DNA of 64,000 nucleotides. It comes from Silene noctiflora (lineage: Eukaryota; Streptophyta; Magnoliopsida; Caryophyllales; Caryophyllaceae). Position 1 is the stretch's first letter, and the number at the start of each line of letters is the position of its first letter. Location of the stretch: positions 462,111 through 526,110 of the forward strand of contig VHZZ01000018.1 in NCBI GenBank assembly GCA_009801015.1, written 5' to 3'. The notes under the pieces are model-generated. The model was not told where the DNA came from, made no database searches, and was given only the letters and a program-made list of their open reading frames with translations. The translations under genes and the position numbers were made by a program. This document shows positions 59,603-64,000 of the stretch, piece after piece.

Positions 59603-61164
59603 TTTATCAACTTTGTACTCCAATTTTCTATTAATTTAGTTCTAAAAAACAGGATTTAAGACGGATATATCCAGCGTTAGAGAATCGGATTACTAATTGT
59701 TGCAGAAAAAGAAGGTAAAAAAAATAAGAATCTGAAAAACATCCAATCACAGTTATCCATGGCAGTGAATTAAGGCAAAGTAGAAGGAGAGTAGCAGAGT
59801 ACAAGTGTGGTCGTAGAAAATGTAGCACATATTTTTTTGGGGAAAAATCTCAACGCAATCAATTTTCCAGCTTTCAGTCTTGCTTAAACTGGAAACCTAT
59901 CAGGCTTACAACTCATGTCATTCATTCATTATTTTTTTTATACTTAATTAATGCTCTTCTTTTGTCACCTCAACCAATTTCTTCCTATTGCCTTGAGCTA
60001 GTGTCCTCTCACTTTTTCCTAACTAGCCTAAATTGTCGATCATGCAAATGTCGGTTAGTTTAGCTGATTAGAGATTGAAGTGGGTCGTGCCGTGTCATGC
60101 ATGGAAAAGATTCTGGCACGACTCAGGAAGGTAATAAACTTTGTTCCGGCCTGCCGGTGAAATGGAAATGACGTCCCAAAATAATACCGAACTCTACTTC
60201 AGCCTCATTTATATTTTGGGCGTGTTCAAGTGGGTTGAGCCTTATCCGACCAGTTACGCACGGTCTTCCTTCTCGTTCGTTGACCCAGGCACGGTCCAGG
60301 GGATGTCATACTATGTTGGGTCGTGTCAATCATGTCGTGCTAAAATAGGTTATAGATCATGCTGAGACATGTCAACCCAACAGCCCACTTGTCCACTTAA
60401 GACACTTTCATCTCTAATACCGATATGAAACGAATACCGATTTAAGATTGGTTTTGATAAGAATTTAATGACTTATATGAAGAGACGAGCTAATTCGAAA
60501 GATATTATAGATATTAAAGATATTATTATCTCCACTTTTTTATTTATAATTTTTTTTTTTGAATATTTATATATAACTTCTCTAATTAATTAACATAAAT
60601 TAGAAATTTAATTATTTTGAAAAAAAGAAAAGACATTTAACAAAGGTCAATCATTTTATGTTTCTTCTTCACTTATCTTGACAGCTAGACTACCCATAAG
60701 TCATCTAACATAAGGACATTTTTTTGGCTTCTTTACATTTTTAGCCAAACCCTTGCTTCTCTATTTCTCCATATATTACGGTCAATTTTCGAGTAACGTT
60801 ATCAGTACTTTAAATATATGGCTGATATTCTAAAATATTTACGCAGATTTAATAGGGGAATAAAGAAATAGCCAGTCTAAACTCGTCATATTTAATCAAG
60901 TGAGATGTTATTTAACCAGTTTTAACTCTAACACCGATAAATCTGTATTTCGAGAGACAATAATAATGAATAGCTACATAAGATGGTTAATCAAAGCCAA
61001 ATAATGAATTTGAAGAAATCCAACTACTTAATAGCTTAGCTAATTATGCTAGCTTATTAATTAGACGAGTTTTACGACTAATCGCGATTACTAATTACTA
61101 ACAAATATGCACTTAAGAATCGAACATCCGACTAATTAATATCGATAGATTAATTAATTAACTA
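59603..61164. other. intergenic, downstream of the SPL8-like gene
   Basis: The segment 60081-60417 is bounded by TAGAGATTGAAGTGGG and, on the minus strand, TTAGAGATGAAAGTGTC, with GGGTCGTGTCAATC words inside. This is a probable old hAT element without a readable duplication. The rest is AT-rich and holds no gene. The last part should contain the 3' UTR of the SPL8-like gene. Confidence 0.4.
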
Positions 61165-63786
61165 CTAATACAATCTTGGCCTAAAACTTGAGTCAAAAGA
61201 TCCTTGAGGTGGTGACATTGCAACTGTTACTGATGTTGAATTTATCCCTGAATTTGATTTTGGTGATCCTGCAAACACATGATCAATACAGATTCTTGTT
61301 TAAGACGGTATTGTCTCATTTTAAGTCAACGGTATTATTAATTATATAGTTTAATAGCTTTATGACAAACAATATAATGTAAAATGTATAACAACATTAG
61401 TCTAAATGTAAAATTAAAATTCAAAATTGAAAAAAAAAGACGGTTACAAAAAACCTGTTTTATACAAATTCTTGTTAATGACGGCCTTACAGAAGAATTT
61501 ATGAAAAAACATTATTTTTAAGGAGTGTAATTGTATGTTGGATAAAAATCTAAATTAATCATCAATGGTTTTATAACTTAATCAAAAGGCACATTATTTT
61601 ACCACTTTGTAATATTGCATATATTTGACTCTTGAGTAAGTCTTCTATAAAACGGTTTTAAAAAAAAAAAAAAAAAAAAAGTTGTAAAATCATATTCAAA
61701 AGACCTTGATGCCCTTATCATGAAAAGTGATAGTTTGTGGAAATTATTTTACTATGCTAAGGATATTTAGGTAAATTATATCACAAGAATTATTGATAAA
61801 AGTATAAAATATGGTTAAAAAAAAATTGCAATGTGCATTATGTAATTAAAGGGTAAAGAATCGAAGTACTCCATCTATTCAAGTGAATAATTTTTATTTA
61901 GTTTATTTTGTGAAGAAAAAAAAATAAAGCAAATGTAAACTATTAACTTGGACGGAGGGAGTAATAACTAAGTAAGTACCATAGAATTTATTTAAGATAT
62001 TTAGCATAGTATTACTAGGTTAAGTATACCTTAGCTTATGACAGAGACGGAAAGAGTAGTTAATTACTTTGCGATGGTGAAGTCCGAGTATTATCCGAGG
62101 ACATAGGTGAAGCCACCCGGTGATCATTTGTAGCAATTTGGTTCGACTTTCGACGACGACGGTTATGATCAGCCAGCCTCTTCCTGCAGCTCCTCTTCCC
62201 GTTGTCAAATTCCCCTAACAAATGAAACCTGTCCCAAATAACCCAAATAACAAAAAGTTATGTGTAAAACCGTTTCACACAAAAATAGTGAAAATCTAAT
62301 AAAAACAATTCCGGGTCTAAAGAGACTTCAAATATTCGTGTAAAGCCACCTTTGAGTCTTACACTAAACTTTGAAAAGTCATGTGTAAAACCCGTTCCAC
62401 ACGAAAATAGCATAAATAATTGATAAAAGAATATTATCGCTACAAATTACTCCGTAATTTTGTAGGAATATTTTCGTCAATTAATAAAAAGGGTAAACAA
62501 ATGATTCTTTAAAACTAAAATGTCGAATAAAACCAAAACTTTTATATTTAGGCACGTTTAAAATAATATTAAGCAAAATCCGATATTATTGCTTTCGAAC
62601 AGATATCTAACCAAACCTAAGTAGTGTAATCTAGAGATGCATAATGAGCCATACAATAACCGACACGACTTATAAGTTATAATATACTCCGTAATTTTGA
62701 ATAACGTATACAATCAAATGATATCAATAGTGATTCGACTAACCTTTTGTCGTGTTGTAGATAAAAATAAGTTAAATTGAGACTATTTTCTTACAAGTGA
62801 AAATTAAAGAAATTCACCATACTAAAAATAGCAAGACCAAACTTCCAAACAGACAGAATTGCCCTCGGGATTATAATTGTACGGTGTAACAACATCACCC
62901 AATCATTGGAGCAAATCACAAGGGTAAACATGGAACACATTTAATTAATTCAATAATTATCGTGTAAAACCGTCTTACCAAATAAGACGACCCTTTTAAT
63001 TAATTTAATAAACCAGCGTAACTAAATGATTAAGACAAAAAACCATTTTACCCTACTGAGTAACTTTTAACCAATAAAAAAACCGTCACACGTTGTAACT
63101 AAATAGTTAAGACAAAATTACCGGCTACACTGCTGGCAAAACCGCTGAATTAACCCGGCGGCGATGACGGTGGAGGCTTTGGAGTGAAACTCACACACCT
63201 TATGACGCCGGTGGTAGTGCTTAGCATTGCTGAGGTCAGCATTACATCCTTCTGCTTGACACTTTGGCGTATTAACCGCCACGTCAGCCGGTCTAGACCG
63301 GCGATACAGCCGGCTCACAAGATCATCATCAGGAGAAAAATAGGTCCGACCGCCTAAGTCCAACCCAATAGGCGGTCTATTATTTGGGTCCGGTTCAGTT
63401 TTAGGTATCATTGGAGTGAACCCGCTCGGACCGGATAAGTGGTCTAAAGAAAACAAAGATGGAGTCGGGTTTGGGTTCGGATACGAGGCAGCTTGGAATG
63501 CGCGTGGATCGGTAAATAGTTGATTTTGATAGTAAGAATTATTGTTATTGTTGGTAGTAGTAGTATTATCATGCGGGAAAGTGTACGGATTATTGAAATG
63601 TTCGTCGAACATCGGACGGTTATTTTGATACGTCGATTGCGAACCAATGTGACCGTAATTCGGATTATTATCGTGGTGGCGGTGTTGGTGGTTGTGGAGG
63701 TTATCGACGACGTCCGACAACATGAGTTGTGGATGTTGAGGTGGTGATGATGAAGAATGGTTTCCCCAATGGTCATACCCTAACAT
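61165..63786 (-). CDS. SPL8: SBP-box transcription factor, SPL8/LIGULELESS1 type
   Basis: Exons 63122-63786, 62068-62228 and 61165-61268, phases in agreement, 309 residues. SPL proteins are nuclear, bind GTAC core DNA and control phase change, anther/gynoecium and ligule development. The N-terminus (1-110) is rich in His, Asn, Thr and Gln. Before the domain stands [20 protein letters not shown] followed by YRRSRPAD, a mark of the SPL8/LG1 subgroup. The SBP domain spans about 175-250. The first zinc site includes [16 protein letters not shown] and EFH; the second CQQC, H and C of KRSCRKRL. The bipartite nuclear signal is [18 protein letters not shown]. The domain is split by intron 1 after QQCSR, the usual place in this family. 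The C-terminal exon reads [14 protein letters not shown]...RPRLY, like the SVTVA-SPP tail of SPL8 homologues. Reading through intron 2 would stop at once after SQSN. I saw no miR156 target site in the exons, as expected for SPL8. Confidence 0.92.
61869..61961. mobile_element. short Stowaway-type MITE in SPL8 intron 2
   Basis: The 93-bp element is flanked by TA. The left end is CTCCATCTATTCAAGTGAAT and the right end, on the minus strand, CTCCCTCCGTCCAAGTTAAT. It lies within the intron 61269-62067. Confidence 0.75.
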
Positions 63787-63789
63787 TTT

Positions 63790-63822
63790 TTATATTATAT
63801 TATATTATATTATATTATATTA
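63790..63822. repeat. (ATATT)n microsatellite in the SPL8 leader
   Basis: Six or more TATAT/ATATT units a few bases upstream of the start codon on the minus strand. It is probably part of the 5' UTR and prone to length change. Confidence 0.85.
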
Positions 63823-64000
63823 TAATTTGGACTTTTCGATATTGAGATGAAAATATATAACAGAAGAGAGTGAGCAAAATAGAGGCATGGAAATATGATT
63901 GTTGGAGGGGAACAAGAGGATTGATGTTGGAAAATTATGGAACAAATAAAAATACATAGAGATCAAATATATATTAATATATATATATATATATATATAT
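63823..64000 (-). promoter_or_regulatory. SPL8 leader/upstream region with terminal (AT)n tract
   Basis: The sequence continues upstream of SPL8 to the end of the window and ends in an AT dinucleotide run from about 63968. The true promoter probably lies outside the window. Confidence 0.4.

Noticed and set aside
63444-63776. 110- and 75-codon frames overlapping SPL8 exon 1
   Set aside because: They are shadow frames of the His/Asn-rich N-terminus; the SBP domain fixes the true frame.

Overview
This is a piece of a plant nuclear genome, AT-rich and full of short non-coding transposons. Three host genes are complete and one more is probable only. The proteins (a plant-type NOT1, an SBP-box factor, a plant PHD-like small protein) and the intron structure indicate a dicot. 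The dense CTCCCTCC-type Stowaway MITEs and the GACGGATAGTG hairpin MITEs recall Caryophyllales genomes, but that is an impression and not a proof. Scaffold gaps lie at 42521-42620 and 53854-53887, and single N bases are scattered around 23570-24160 and 54450-54470.

Layout. At 756-995 (+) lies the small tail-anchored SEC61 beta subunit of the ER translocon. It converges tail to tail with a 24-kb gene at 1986-25884 (-), the scaffold subunit NOT1 of the CCR4-NOT deadenylase complex. NOT1 can be read as about 50 coding exons giving a 2364-residue protein. Its introns carry a hAT element, two Stowaway MITEs, a Tourist/Harbinger MITE, a 137-bp tandem duplication and, in the first intron, a degenerate repeat array. 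Its leader has a telo-box and is CT-rich, as in constitutive growth genes.

From 26 to 46 kb there is no gene I can prove. The stretch holds Stowaway, hAT, Mutator-type and Harbinger MITEs, tRNA-derived SINEs, a LINE RNase H remnant, a probable solo LTR and a 466-bp foldback element. Many have exact target-site duplications. A weak spliced small gene may lie at 28401-32850 (+).

At 46323-47763 (+) is a two-exon gene for a 152-residue PHD-like zinc-finger protein. It has a TATA box, a triplicated 470-bp repeat just upstream, a perfect 16-bp hairpin in the probable 3' UTR and a ~195-bp tandem array downstream. From 48 to 61 kb only repeats are seen. At 61165-63786 (-) lies a three-exon SBP-box transcription factor of the SPL8/LIGULELESS1 type.

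The three genes act in unrelated processes (ER protein import, mRNA decay, flower/leaf patterning). I see no gene cluster or new enzymatic system. The most notable content is the transposon archaeology: a Mutator-like MITE family with at least nine copies, most with a 9-bp duplication, and three further hAT copies with exact 8-bp duplications.
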